42,440 nt of DNA from Virgisporangium aliadipatigenens (lineage in GTDB: Bacteria; Actinomycetota; Actinomycetes; Mycobacteriales; Micromonosporaceae), in NCBI RefSeq assembly GCF_016863615.1, contig NZ_BOPF01000060.1:1-42440 (forward strand), in the 5' to 3' direction. Under the pieces are notes generated by a model, which made no database searches, was not told the origin of the DNA, and was given only the letters and a program-made list of their open reading frames with translations. Shown here in pieces: positions 1 to 6,851 of the stretch. The translations under genes were made by a program, and so were the position numbers. The first letter of the stretch is position 1; every line of letters begins with the position of its first letter.

Positions 1-8
1 CAAAGCAT

Positions 9-770
9 TTGCTCGGCTTGACGCGGGGGTCGATCCTCGATCGGGTGAGCAACACACTGCTGCTGTCCGGGATCGTCGGCTCCACGGCCTACGGCCTCGC
101 CGGGCCGGACTCCGACGTGGACCGGCTCGGGGTGTTCGCCGCGCCCACGGAGGAGTTCCTCGGGTTGCGCCGACCCACCGAGTCGATCGTGAGCCACCAT
201 CCCGACCGGACGCTGCACGAGGTCGCGAAGTGGCTGCGCCTGGCCATCGGCGGCAACCCCACGGTCACCGAGCTGGTGTGGCTCCCCGAGGAGCTGTACG
301 AGACGGTCACCGACCTCGGCCGCGAACTGATCGAGCTGCGCTCGGCCCTGCTCAGCGCGCAGCGGGTGCGCGACTCGTACTTCGGCTACGCGACGCAGCA
401 GTTCACCCGCCTGGAGCGGCGGGGTGACTCCTTCTCCTCGGAGACCCGCAACCGCACGTCGAAGCACGCGCGGCACCTCGCCCGCCTGCTCGACCAGGGC
501 CTCGGCCTGTACCGCACCGGCACCCTGACCGTGCGCCTGGAGGACCCCGAGTCGTACCACGAGTTCGGTCGGCGGGTGGCCGACGGCGACCTCGACCTGG
601 CCCAGCAGCGGATCGCGGCCGCTTCGCACGCCTTCGACGAGGCCCGCCCGGCCCTCCCGGAACACCCCGACGAGGAACGCGCCGACGCCTGGCTCACCAG
701 CGCGCGGCTGCGCCTGCTCCACGGAACAGCATCGATCACCGCCGGTGCCGAGGCGGTTGCAACGGATTAG
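9..770 (+). CDS. Nucleotidyltransferase of the DNA polymerase beta superfamily (possibly 5'-partial)
   Basis: The protein carries the minimal nucleotidyltransferase signature near its N-terminus: GSTAYGLAGPDSDVDRLGVF, that is a Gly-Ser followed by the Asp-x-Asp pair that binds metal in polymerase-beta folds. The rest is a helical domain of about 200 residues. This layout resembles the COG3541 (YcgL/RlaP-like) predicted nucleotidyltransferases, whose substrates are largely unknown; some are linked to RNA repair. The first usable start is TTG at position 9, but the frame stays open to the left edge, so the gene may begin outside the window. A GTG at 46 shortly before the motif is an alternative. 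It ends 41 bases before the leaderless toxin-antitoxin pair. The family call is good; the substrate is not inferable. Confidence 0.75.
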   Translation: MLGLTRGSILDRVSNTLLLSGIVGSTAYGLAGPDSDVDRLGVFAAPTEEFLGLRRPTESIVSHHPDRTLHEVAKWLRLAIGGNPTVTELVWLPEELYETVTDLGRELIELRSALLSAQRVRDSYFGYATQQFTRLERRGDSFSSETRNRTSKHARHLARLLDQGLGLYRTGTLTVRLEDPESYHEFGRRVADGDLDLAQQRIAAASHAFDEARPALPEHPDEERADAWLTSARLRLLHGTASITAGAEAVATD

Positions 771-774
771 CTCC

Positions 775-804
775 TGTTTAAGGGAGTATGAAGGCCGGTA
801 TGAT
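775..804 (+). promoter_or_regulatory. Promoter of the first toxin-antitoxin pair, probably leaderless
   Basis: TATGAT at 799-804 is a near-consensus -10. TGTTTA at 775-780 is a plausible but weak -35 with an 18-base spacer. Transcription would begin at about 811-812, exactly at the ATG chosen for the antitoxin. This argues for a leaderless mRNA and against the upstream in-frame ATGs at 788 and 800. Confidence 0.5.
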
Positions 805-811
805 CCGCGTT

Positions 812-1003
812 ATGACGCGGTTGACGATCGCCGTTCCCGACGAGCTGGCCGACAAGATCAAGGCAGCCGCCGGCGGCAACGTCTCCGCATGGATCGCCGA
901 CCTCGCCCGCGACGCGCTGCTCCGCCAGGAGGCCGCCGCGGTTGCCCGGTTCGAGGCCGAGCAGGCCGACCGCACGTGGGACCTCGACCGGTGGGCGGCG
1001 TGA
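812..1003 (+). CDS. Probable antitoxin of a type II toxin-antitoxin pair
   Basis: A 63-residue protein beginning MTRLTIAVPDELADKIKAAA, followed by NVSAWIADLARDAL. A short basic strand followed by two helices is the ribbon-helix-helix pattern of small DNA-binding antitoxins. The C-terminal 25 residues are acidic and hydrophobic and would be the toxin-neutralising tail. The start at 812 is chosen because a -10 hexamer ends 7 bases before it. In-frame ATGs at 788 and 800 would give 71 or 67 residues. The stop overlaps the toxin GTG (GTGA at 1000-1003), so the two are translationally coupled. The role is inferred from fold pattern and neighbour. Confidence 0.7.
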   Translation: MTRLTIAVPDELADKIKAAAGGNVSAWIADLARDALLRQEAAAVARFEAEQADRTWDLDRWAA

Positions 1004-1299
1004 GGCGCGGTGACGTCTTCCATCACGACGCACTCGACCGGCGCTTCGTCGTCGTCTCCACGGATCGCCTGACCGAGGCCGGCACCGCGATCGTCGCGGA
1101 GGTGCACCCGGAGATTCCCATCGGGATGCGCGGCATGCTCGCCGTCTCGCTCCGCGATGAGGACCCGATCGGCGGAGCGGTCCTCGGCTGGCGGGTGAAC
1201 TACATCGCCGCCGAACGGCTCGGCAAGCACCTGGGGCGCCTCACGGACGAGACGATGGAGATCGTCGACATGGCACTGCGCACGGCCCTCGACCTCTGA
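1000..1299 (+). CDS. MazF/PemK-like toxin
   Basis: A 99-residue protein starting at a GTG that overlaps the antitoxin stop by 4 bases. It begins RRGDVFHHDALDRRFVVVST, the usual MazF/PemK opening in which RRGDV leads into the first strands of the CcdB/MazF barrel. The end, GRLTDETMEIVDMALRTALD, fits the terminal helix of the family (GxLxxExMxxVDxAL). MazF toxins are usually sequence-specific endoribonucleases, and the preceding small protein would be the antitoxin. Length fits the family (about 95-115 residues). Cleavage specificity cannot be read from sequence. A tRNA-Ser gene lies 51 bases downstream. Confidence 0.75.
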   Translation: MRRGDVFHHDALDRRFVVVSTDRLTEAGTAIVAEVHPEIPIGMRGMLAVSLRDEDPIGGAVLGWRVNYIAAERLGKHLGRLTDETMEIVDMALRTALDL

Positions 1300-1350
1300 G
1301 CCGGACGCTTCTGGCAGACTGGTGCGCGGCGCCGCACATGGTGCCCGCCG

Positions 1351-1439
1351 GGAGGGCTCGCCTAGTGGCCGATGGCGGTGGTCTTGAAAACCACTAGGGC
1401 AGGTGACTGTCCTCAAGGGTTCGAATCCCTTGCCCTCCG
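1351..1439 (+). tRNA. tRNA-Ser (anticodon TGA)
   Basis: The acceptor stem pairs GGAGGGC (1351-1357) with GCCCTCC (1432-1438); G1439 is the discriminator. The anticodon stem pairs GTGGT (1378-1382) with ACCAC (1390-1394) around the loop CTTGAAA, giving anticodon TGA at 1385-1387. There is a long variable arm, as expected for class II serine tRNAs. The T arm reads GGGTTCGAATCCC. CCA is not encoded. I found no copy of the tRNA 3' end elsewhere in the window, so there is no sign of an integrated element using this site here. Confidence 0.97.
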
Positions 1440-1493
1440 CCCACCCCTGGCCTGCGGTTCGGCAGACCAAGGGCGCCGTCGATCAGGGTCGGA

Positions 1494-2408
1494 TCAGGTG
1501 ACGACCGAGAGGAACTCCTGGTCGATCTCCCGGTGCGTGTAGTTCACGCCGCGGGCGGCCTGATCCATCGTCCAGGTGATCGGCCGGAAGTCGGGTCCGG
1601 TGCGGTAGCCGCCGGAGAAGACCTCGTTGCGGTTGCCCGACGGGTCGAAGAAGTAGATGGTGCCGCCGCGGGTGATCCCGTGCCGGGTCGGCCCGAAGTC
1701 GATCGGCACGTCGTCCATCGACATCACGTCGCCGGCCCGCAGCAACGCGCTCCAGTCGTCGATCTGATGCGCGAAGTGGTGCAGCTTGCCGTTCGGCCCC
1801 TTGACGAACGCGATGTCGTGCGGGTTCTCGCCGCAGAACATCCAGGAGCCGACCAGGTCGTCCGGTTCGTCGCCGCCCACCAGGCGCTCGGCCGGGCGGA
1901 AGCCCAGCGCCAGTTCGAAGAAGCGTTCCAACTGGGCCGGATCCTCGGCGGTGATGAGGGCGTGGTTGATCCGCGGCACGCCGATTCCGCGGATGCCGTC
2001 GCGGGGCCACGGATCCGGGTTGAGCTTGCCCACCTTGGTGCCGAGGTATTCGACGTCGGCGTACAGCTCGAGGGTGTGCTCCGACGGCAGGGTCACCCGC
2101 AGTCCGTCGCCGATGCCGACGTTGTCCCCCTTGCTCATCCGCACCGAGGTCGCGCCGAAGGCGGCCACCCGGTTCTCCAGGTCGGCCAGCGAGTCCGCCC
2201 CGGTCACCTTGTAGCCGAACTTGACCAGGCCGACGCCGCCCTCCTCGAGCACCACCGAGTGGTGGTCGTCCTCGTCCCAGGACTTGAGGTACACCCGGTT
2301 CGCCTCCTCCGCGACGACGTCCATGCCAAGGGTGTCGGCGTAGTGGGCGCGGGCCCGGGCGAGGTCGGTGACACGGATGTGGACGTATCCGAGCCGGATG
2401 ACTGACAT
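1494..2408 (-). CDS. Extradiol (catechol 2,3-dioxygenase-type) ring-cleavage dioxygenase
   Basis: A 304-residue two-domain vicinal-oxygen-chelate protein. The expected iron ligands of type I extradiol dioxygenases are visible at H149 (RINHALI), H210 or H211 (KLHHFAHQI) and E262 (GNRNEVFSGG), almost the same spacing as in XylE and BphC. H243 (TRHGI) and Y252 (IYFFDPSG) match the second-shell residues. It should open a catechol ring next to the hydroxyls, giving a semialdehyde. The ATG at 2408 has GAGGAG shortly upstream; a longer open frame to 2663 is the shadow of the ferredoxin gene. It lies 2 bases after the ferredoxin gene, so the two form an operon. The exact catechol substrate is unknown. 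Confidence 0.9.
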   Translation of the reverse strand: MSVIRLGYVHIRVTDLARARAHYADTLGMDVVAEEANRVYLKSWDEDDHHSVVLEEGGVGLVKFGYKVTGADSLADLENRVAAFGATSVRMSKGDNVGIGDGLRVTLPSEHTLELYADVEYLGTKVGKLNPDPWPRDGIRGIGVPRINHALITAEDPAQLERFFELALGFRPAERLVGGDEPDDLVGSWMFCGENPHDIAFVKGPNGKLHHFAHQIDDWSALLRAGDVMSMDDVPIDFGPTRHGITRGGTIYFFDPSGNRNEVFSGGYRTGPDFRPITWTMDQAARGVNYTHREIDQEFLSVVT

Positions 2409-2410
2409 GG

Positions 2411-2749
2411 CTACTCCTCTGGGAACGGCGGGCGGGGCGGACACGGTGAGCTCGCGAGGATGGGGCGCAGGGAGTGCTCGCCCTGCGCGATGACGATGTC
2501 GTCCACCGGCACCGCCCGGCAGGGCAGGCAGAGGCCGGCGGAGCGTTCGGCGGCGGTCAGGACCGACTCGGCGAGCGGCTGCTCGTACGTGACGCGACCG
2601 CGCAGCAGCGGCGCCTTGCAGGTGCCGCAGCCCCCGCGCCGGCAGGCATAGCGGCTGCGCCATCCCGCGAGACGCAACGACTCGACGATCGTGCGCCCCG
2701 GCGGCGCGACGACCCGGACGGCGGCCGGATGCACGGTGATGATGGGCAC
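2411..2749 (-). CDS. Plant-type [2Fe-2S] ferredoxin (XylT/DmpQ-like)
   Basis: A 112-residue protein with the plant-type cluster ligands in CRRGGCGTCK (CxxxxCxxC at residues 36, 41, 44) and a fourth Cys in the later CLPC. In aromatic meta-pathways such ferredoxins (XylT, DmpQ) re-reduce the active-site iron of catechol 2,3-dioxygenase after oxidative inactivation. The gene directly before and coupled to an extradiol dioxygenase supports that role here. The start is GTG at 2749 with a G-rich stretch upstream. The C-terminus is Pro-rich (CPPRPPFPEE), beyond the usual end of the family. The reactivation role is inferred from family and position. Confidence 0.85.
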   Translation of the reverse strand: MPIITVHPAAVRVVAPPGRTIVESLRLAGWRSRYACRRGGCGTCKAPLLRGRVTYEQPLAESVLTAAERSAGLCLPCRAVPVDDIVIAQGEHSLRPILASSPCPPRPPFPEE

Positions 2750-2768
2750 GGCTCGATCACCCCCACCA

Positions 2769-2858
2769 GAAACTTACGATAGTTTCACGAGAGTATGCCC
2801 AGCACTCGGTGATGACCAGATGTTTGCGGCGTCGAAAATTCTTCAAACTTATGTAAGT
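2769..2858 (+). promoter_or_regulatory. Divergent control region with two inverted repeats (candidate operators)
   Basis: The 117-base gap between the divergent ferredoxin and hydrolase genes is AT-rich compared with its surroundings. It holds two perfect inverted repeats: GAAACT-N6-AGTTTC at 2769-2786, nearer the ferredoxin gene, and ACTTA-TG-TAAGT at 2847-2858, ending 8 bases before the hydrolase ATG. These are reasonable operator candidates for the FadR-type regulator encoded downstream. The two repeats are different sequences, so they may bind different proteins. Confidence 0.4.
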
Positions 2859-2866
2859 ATCTGGCC

Positions 2867-3718
2867 ATGGCTTCCAGCACTCCCGAGCGCGGCCTGACGA
2901 TCGACGTCGGCGGCACCGCGACCAACTACCACGACCGCGGCGACGGGCCGCCGGTGCTGCTCATCCACGGTTCCGGACCCGGCGTCTCCGCGTGGGCGAA
3001 CTGGCGAACCGTGCTGCCCGCGCTGTCGAGCCGGTTCCGGGTCGTCGCTCCGGACATCGTCGGGTTCGGCTACACCCAGCGGCCGCCGGACGGCAGGTAC
3101 GACCCGGAGGTGTGGGCCGCTCACCTGCTGGGCTTCCTCGACGCCCTCGACATCTCCCGCGTGTCGATCGTCGGCAACAGCTTCGGCGGCGCCCTGGCGA
3201 TGCGCCTGGCCGCCGTCGCGCCGGACCGCGTCGACCGCCTGGTGCTCATGGGCAGCGTCGGAGTGCGTTTCCCGATCACCGACGGCCTGGAGGCGGTGTG
3301 GGGTTTCGAGCCTTCGCTGGAGTCGATGCGGGGACTGCTCGACGTCTTCACCTACGACACCGAACGGCTGGCGGACGGCCTGGCCGAAATGCGCCTGGCG
3401 GCGGCGATGCGCCCCGGCGTCCACGAGTCGTACGCCGCGATGTTCCCCGCACCCCGGCAACGGGTGCTCGACGCGCTGGCCGTCGCGGAGGACGACATCG
3501 CCGCGTTGCGGCACCGGACGCTGCTCGTGCACGGTCGCGACGACAACGTGATTCCGCTCGACGTCTCGTTCCGGCTGCTGCACCTCATCGAGAACTCCGA
3601 GCTGCACGTGTTCGCCCGATGCGGCCACTGGGTCCAGATCGAACGCGCCGACCGGTTCACCGCCCTGGTCACGGACTTCCTCACCGCGCCGGACCGCGAA
3701 CCGACACCGGCGCGGTGA
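2867..3718 (+). CDS. Alpha/beta hydrolase, 2-hydroxymuconate-semialdehyde hydrolase type
   Basis: A 283-residue alpha/beta hydrolase. The oxyanion segment LLIHGSGPGVSAWANW is characteristic of meta-cleavage product hydrolases (XylF, DmpD, BphD). The nucleophile is S105 in GNSFGG, the acid is D225 or D226 in HGRDDNVIP, and the base is H254 in CGHWVQ. The enzyme would hydrolyse the C-C bond of the semialdehyde or ketone made by the dioxygenase encoded divergently. The later pathway enzymes (hydratase, aldolase, aldehyde dehydrogenase) are not in this window, so the set is partial here. ATG at 2867; 66 bases separate it from the downstream regulator. Confidence 0.87.
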   Translation: MASSTPERGLTIDVGGTATNYHDRGDGPPVLLIHGSGPGVSAWANWRTVLPALSSRFRVVAPDIVGFGYTQRPPDGRYDPEVWAAHLLGFLDALDISRVSIVGNSFGGALAMRLAAVAPDRVDRLVLMGSVGVRFPITDGLEAVWGFEPSLESMRGLLDVFTYDTERLADGLAEMRLAAAMRPGVHESYAAMFPAPRQRVLDALAVAEDDIAALRHRTLLVHGRDDNVIPLDVSFRLLHLIENSELHVFARCGHWVQIERADRFTALVTDFLTAPDREPTPAR

Positions 3719-3784
3719 CGCGCACGGCGGCGCCCGGCACCCGTGCGAAGATGCGGTGATGATGCGCGACCGAGGCTGTGTGTG

Positions 3785-4507
3785 ATGCCGTCCGTTCCCG
3801 AACGGATCGCCTCGTCCCTGGAGGACGAGATCCTCGCGCAGAGCCTCGACCCGGGCGCCCGCTTCGCACTGCGCACCGAGCTGATCGACCGATTCGGGGT
3901 CAGCGCGAGCGCGATGAACGAGGCGCTGCGCATCCTGCGCGAACGCGGCATCGTGCACGTGCGGCAGGGCGCTCAGGGCGGCGTGTTCATCGCCGAACCG
4001 CCGCCGCAACTGCGACTCGGCGTCATCGACGTCTGGTTCCGCGGCCTGCACGTCGATCCCGTCGACCTGTTCGAGGCGCGGTCGATGCTCGAGGACAGCT
4101 TCGCCACCGTGGCGGCGGCACGTGCCACCCCCGAGGACTGCCGCGACATCGCCTGGGCCCTGGAGGAACTGCGGACCGCCCGGGACGACGCGCGCCAGTA
4201 CCTGGAAGCCAACCTGCGGCTGCACACCGCGATCGCCCGCGCGGCGCGAGTCCCCGTGCTGGCCGGGATGTACGAATCGATCGTGACCCTGATCCGGGCG
4301 ACCCTGGTGCGCGCCCAGTACGCCGGCGACGAGGCGGCCAAGGTCGTCGACGAGAACATCGAGGTGCACGCCCGCCTGTACCGCGCGATTCGCGAACAGG
4401 ACCACGAGGCACTGGCCGTCACGCTGCGGGAGCACCGCGCCGATCTGGTGCGCGTCTCCGACCCGCGCCGATCACCCGGCAGGCCCCAAACCGCCCGCAC
4501 CCCCTGA
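3785..4507 (+). CDS. GntR-family regulator, FadR/FCD subfamily
   Basis: About 240 residues. The N-terminal 75 residues form a winged helix (ELIDRFGVSASAMNEALRIL with the wing QGAQGGVFI). The remainder is an all-helical FCD effector domain (EARSMLEDSFATVAAARAT, then LRLHTAIARAA and LREHRADL, which supply the usual His ligands of FCD metal sites). Such regulators bind small carboxylic acids and usually repress neighbouring catabolic genes. It lies just after the hydrolase on the same strand, so control of the meta-cleavage genes is likely. ATG at 3785 is preferred because GAGG lies about 8 bases upstream. GTG at 3782 and ATG at 3743 are possible. Confidence 0.85.
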   Translation: MPSVPERIASSLEDEILAQSLDPGARFALRTELIDRFGVSASAMNEALRILRERGIVHVRQGAQGGVFIAEPPPQLRLGVIDVWFRGLHVDPVDLFEARSMLEDSFATVAAARATPEDCRDIAWALEELRTARDDARQYLEANLRLHTAIARAARVPVLAGMYESIVTLIRATLVRAQYAGDEAAKVVDENIEVHARLYRAIREQDHEALAVTLREHRADLVRVSDPRRSPGRPQTARTP

Positions 4508-4530
4508 CCAACCCCGCGGCCACCACGTCG

Positions 4531-5043
4531 TCAGCGAACCGGCGTGCGGTACACGAGTTCGTATCTGTCGCTGGGCACCACGATGTCGGCCGTCTCCACG
4601 GCCACGCCGTCCGCGTAGTACGTCCGCGCGATCACGAACATCATCGGCGACCGGGGCGGCAGCCGTAGATCCCGCACCTCATCGGGCGCCGGTCCGTCCT
4701 CCGGCCACTCGACCGAGGTGCCACCGGTGACGGCGAGCGGCTCCCGCGAGTAGGAGATCTGAATCGGCTCCCCGTCCGAGTGGAACACGTACCGCGTGAC
4801 CATGACCGGCTCGCCGGGCCCGATCCCGAGCCGGCGAGCGGTGTCCGCATCGGCTTCGCCGTGTGCGCTCTCGTGTTGCCAGGTGCCGACCCGGGCGCTC
4901 GAAGCGGCATCGCGGGCGAAGGGCGACGGCGGCTCGGTGGCGATCCGCTGATCACGAAGGTGCCCGTGGCGCACCAGGCGCCGGACCGCGCGTACATAGC
5001 CGCCCAGGCACCTTCGATCATCGATTCCCTTGTAGCGTGGCGG
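4531..5043 (-). pseudogene. GntR/HutC-type regulator remnant: UTRA domain without its winged helix
   Basis: The open part from GTG at 4974 encodes 147 residues that match only the ligand-binding UTRA half of HutC-type GntR regulators (ARRLGIGPGEPVMVTRYVFH, then PIQISYSRE and FVIARTYYADG). Full proteins are about 240 residues with an N-terminal winged helix. Upstream in the same frame, the codons at 5014-5043 read PPRYKGIDDR, which looks like the conserved opening of such proteins (PPRYKxIADD). No normal start codon precedes them, and TGA lies at 5044-5046. The simplest reading is a deletion that removed about 65 residues, including the DNA-binding helices. A short UTRA-only protein from 4974 could still be made. 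Confidence 0.65.
5033..5038 (+). promoter_or_regulatory. -10 element of the second small antitoxin gene, probably leaderless
   Basis: TAGCGT at 5033-5038 is a good actinobacterial -10. It ends 7 bases before the ATG at 5046, placing transcription start at about 5045-5046. It lies inside the first codons of the GntR remnant on the other strand. Confidence 0.4.
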
Positions 5044-5045
5044 TC

Positions 5046-5225
5046 ATGACGACCCGCACCGACTCCACACCTACGCCTTCCGCCGTCGAGCGGCTCGCTG
5101 CGGCGATGGGCTGGGACTCGGTGCCAGAGCTGACGCCGGAGCAGAAGGCCGGGTTCGACGCGGAGCAGCGCCGGGTCGATGAGGAAACGGCCCGATTCTG
5201 GGCCCGACGCTCTCAGGTGGCGTGA
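5046..5225 (+). CDS. Small protein, probable antitoxin partner of a PIN-domain gene
   Basis: A 59-residue hydrophilic protein (VERLAAAMGWDSVPELTPEQ, then FDAEQRRVDEETARFWARRS). It has no recognisable DNA-binding domain, but its stop overlaps the start of a PIN-like ORF by 4 bases (GTGA at 5222-5225), the usual layout of VapBC-type pairs in actinomycetes. The C-terminal Glu/Arg-rich amphipathic helix would be the toxin-binding part. The function rests on context only. The start at 5046 fits a leaderless mRNA; the frame upstream of it is antisense to the GntR remnant. Confidence 0.5.
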   Translation: MTTRTDSTPTPSAVERLAAAMGWDSVPELTPEQKAGFDAEQRRVDEETARFWARRSQVA

Positions 5226-5413
5226 CCGCCCCGCGAGTCCTCGACGCCACCGCACTCACCGCTCTGTTCGCCGGTCATCCCACGATGATCGGCATGCTGA
5301 CGGCTGCGGAAGCGGATGAGGCAACGCTGCTCCTCCCGACCACAGCGATCTCCGATGCCGAGGCCGCGGTCCGTACCGGCACCACCGGCTGGGAGGCGAT
5401 CCTCCCGTCGTGA
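5222..5413 (+). pseudogene. Truncated PIN-domain (VapC-like) toxin
   Basis: A 63-residue ORF beginning at GTG 5222. VLDATALTALFAGHP matches the first strand and helix of PIN domains, with the first acidic catalytic residue at D8 and a second acidic patch in ISDAEAAV. PIN toxins are about 125-140 residues; this one stops at GWEAILPS, half-way, so the later conserved acidic residues are missing. In another frame the DNA continues for a few plausible codons (VVTSVPAGYNDL) before a further stop, suggesting frameshift plus truncation. It is probably inactive as a nuclease. Confidence 0.55.
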
Positions 5414-5453
5414 CGAGCGTGCCGGCCGGCTACAACGATCTCGACGTGCCGGT

Positions 5454-6095
5454 TTACGTCATCTGATCGGCGACCGGGCGGTAAGCGAAGAGAAGGGCTC
5501 CCGGCGTCGGCGTATCGGGTTCGAGGACGGTCTCCGCCGTCATCACGAACCCCGCCGACCGCATCCACTCCCGCATCCGCGCCACCGGCCGCCGGTACAC
5601 GGTCACGTTCATCGGATGCCCGCCGTATCCCTCGGTCTTGACCCGTGCCGAGTCCCCCAGGTGGAACCCGACGAGCAGCACACCGCCCGGCCGCAACACC
5701 CGCCGGAACTCCGCCAGCGCCTGGACGACGGCGGAATCCGGCAGGTGGATCAGCGACCAGCAGGAGAGAACCCCGCCGACCGAACCGTCCGCGAGCCCCA
5801 ACGCCGTCATGGAGCCCACCTCGAACCGCACCGACGGATGTTCGCGACGGGCCACCTCGACCATCCCCGGCGAGAGGTCGATCCCGAACGCCTCCGCGCC
5901 CAGCGCGCGCAGGTGTGCGGTGACGTGGCCCGGCCCGCACCCGACGTCCACGATCGGGCCGTCGACCAGCTCGGCGAGCGTGGCGAACGCCGCCCGCATG
6001 TGCGGTTGCCCGTCGAGCCCGTCGCGCAGCAGGTCCGAGTAGCTCGCGGCGACGGTGTCGTAGGACGTTCGGGTGTCGGCCAGCCAGTCGCTCAT
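5454..6095 (-). CDS. Class I SAM-dependent methyltransferase
   Basis: A 213-residue protein with motif I PIVDVGCGPGHVTAHL, acidic strand-2 end AFGIDLSPGM, and GGVLSCWSLIHLPD for motif IV. The opening SYDTVAASYSDLL is the usual start of the UbiE/Methyltransf_11-like group. The substrate is unknown. The ATG at 6095 is chosen because it begins 2 bases after the stop of the upstream lipoprotein gene and opens the conserved domain. It is probably co-transcribed with that gene. The long open frame upstream of the ATG is the lipoprotein gene in another frame. Confidence 0.85.
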   Translation of the reverse strand: MSDWLADTRTSYDTVAASYSDLLRDGLDGQPHMRAAFATLAELVDGPIVDVGCGPGHVTAHLRALGAEAFGIDLSPGMVEVARREHPSVRFEVGSMTALGLADGSVGGVLSCWSLIHLPDSAVVQALAEFRRVLRPGGVLLVGFHLGDSARVKTEGYGGHPMNVTVYRRPVARMREWMRSAGFVMTAETVLEPDTPTPGALLFAYRPVADQMT

Positions 6096-6097
6096 CG

Positions 6098-6745
6098 TCA
6101 GATCATGTCGAACGCGACACCGGCCCCCGCGCGGGACACATCGCGCACCTTCGTCTGCACCGCGGTCGACGCCGCAGTCGTGGGCTGCGCCGACACCAGG
6201 ACGAGCACGTAGCCGTTCGCGCCGCTGTACGTGGTGCGCACGTCGAACGCGGTGCCGCTCGCCTTCTTCAGGCACTGCACAGCAAGCGTGGCGCCGGACG
6301 GCCCGGACACCTTCTCGGCGCAGTTCTCCGCCTGCTTGGCGGCGGTCTCGCGCATCTTCTCGGGCGTGTCCGTGCCGGGCCGGGGCCGGTAGAGCTGCAC
6401 GGTCATCTTCGCCTGCGGGAACGCGCTGGTGCCCGCGACGACGAACTGGCACGAGCGGCTGCCGGGCTTGTTCTGGCTGTCCGCCGTCGCCTGGGTGGCG
6501 GCGCTGTCGAGCTTCCACTGGACCTTCGTGTCCGTGACGACCTGCGTCAGAATCTCGGCGCAGCTCCGGCCGGCCGCCTGCGTGGGCGAACGGGTCGGCG
6601 AAGGATTGTTGTTGCGGTCGGTGGCCTGCGCCCCCGCGTGCGAGGTGGAACGCCCACCCCTGGACTTGCGCCCCTTGCAGCCGGCCATACCGAATGCGGA
6701 CACGACCATCAGGACGGCCAACGCCGTCGCGCCTACGCGCTTCAT
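6098..6745 (-). CDS. Secreted lipoprotein, DUF3558-like
   Basis: A 215-residue protein with a type II signal peptide: basic MKR, hydrophobic ATALAVLMVVSAF, and lipobox GMAGC with lipidated C23. A Ser/Thr/Pro/Asn-rich linker follows (residues 24-60). The globular domain then has paired cysteines (SCAEIL, RSCQFVV, NCAEKV, VQCLKK), suggesting two disulfides outside the membrane, as in DUF3558-type actinobacterial lipoproteins. The function of that family is unknown. ATG at 6745 has GGGGGGAA upstream as ribosome-binding site. It forms a two-gene unit with the methyltransferase. Confidence 0.7.
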   Translation of the reverse strand: MKRVGATALAVLMVVSAFGMAGCKGRKSRGGRSTSHAGAQATDRNNNPSPTRSPTQAAGRSCAEILTQVVTDTKVQWKLDSAATQATADSQNKPGSRSCQFVVAGTSAFPQAKMTVQLYRPRPGTDTPEKMRETAAKQAENCAEKVSGPSGATLAVQCLKKASGTAFDVRTTYSGANGYVLVLVSAQPTTAASTAVQTKVRDVSRAGAGVAFDMI

Positions 6746-6851
6746 CAATTCCCCCCGTGGCTGAATGCAGAGACGAAGGTATATGGTCCGCGCCACGCGT
6801 GCCGGCCCCGCACCCCCGACCTGGGGACACGGGGCCAGCGACGGGCAAGCC

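Noticed and set aside
1418-1439. tRNA-Ser 3' end as an attachment site of an integrated element
   Set aside because: I saw no second copy of the tRNA 3' end and no integrase gene in the window.
2409-2663. Longer dioxygenase frame to 2663
   Set aside because: It overlaps the ferredoxin gene in another frame; the ATG at 2408 has a good ribosome-binding site and opens the domain.
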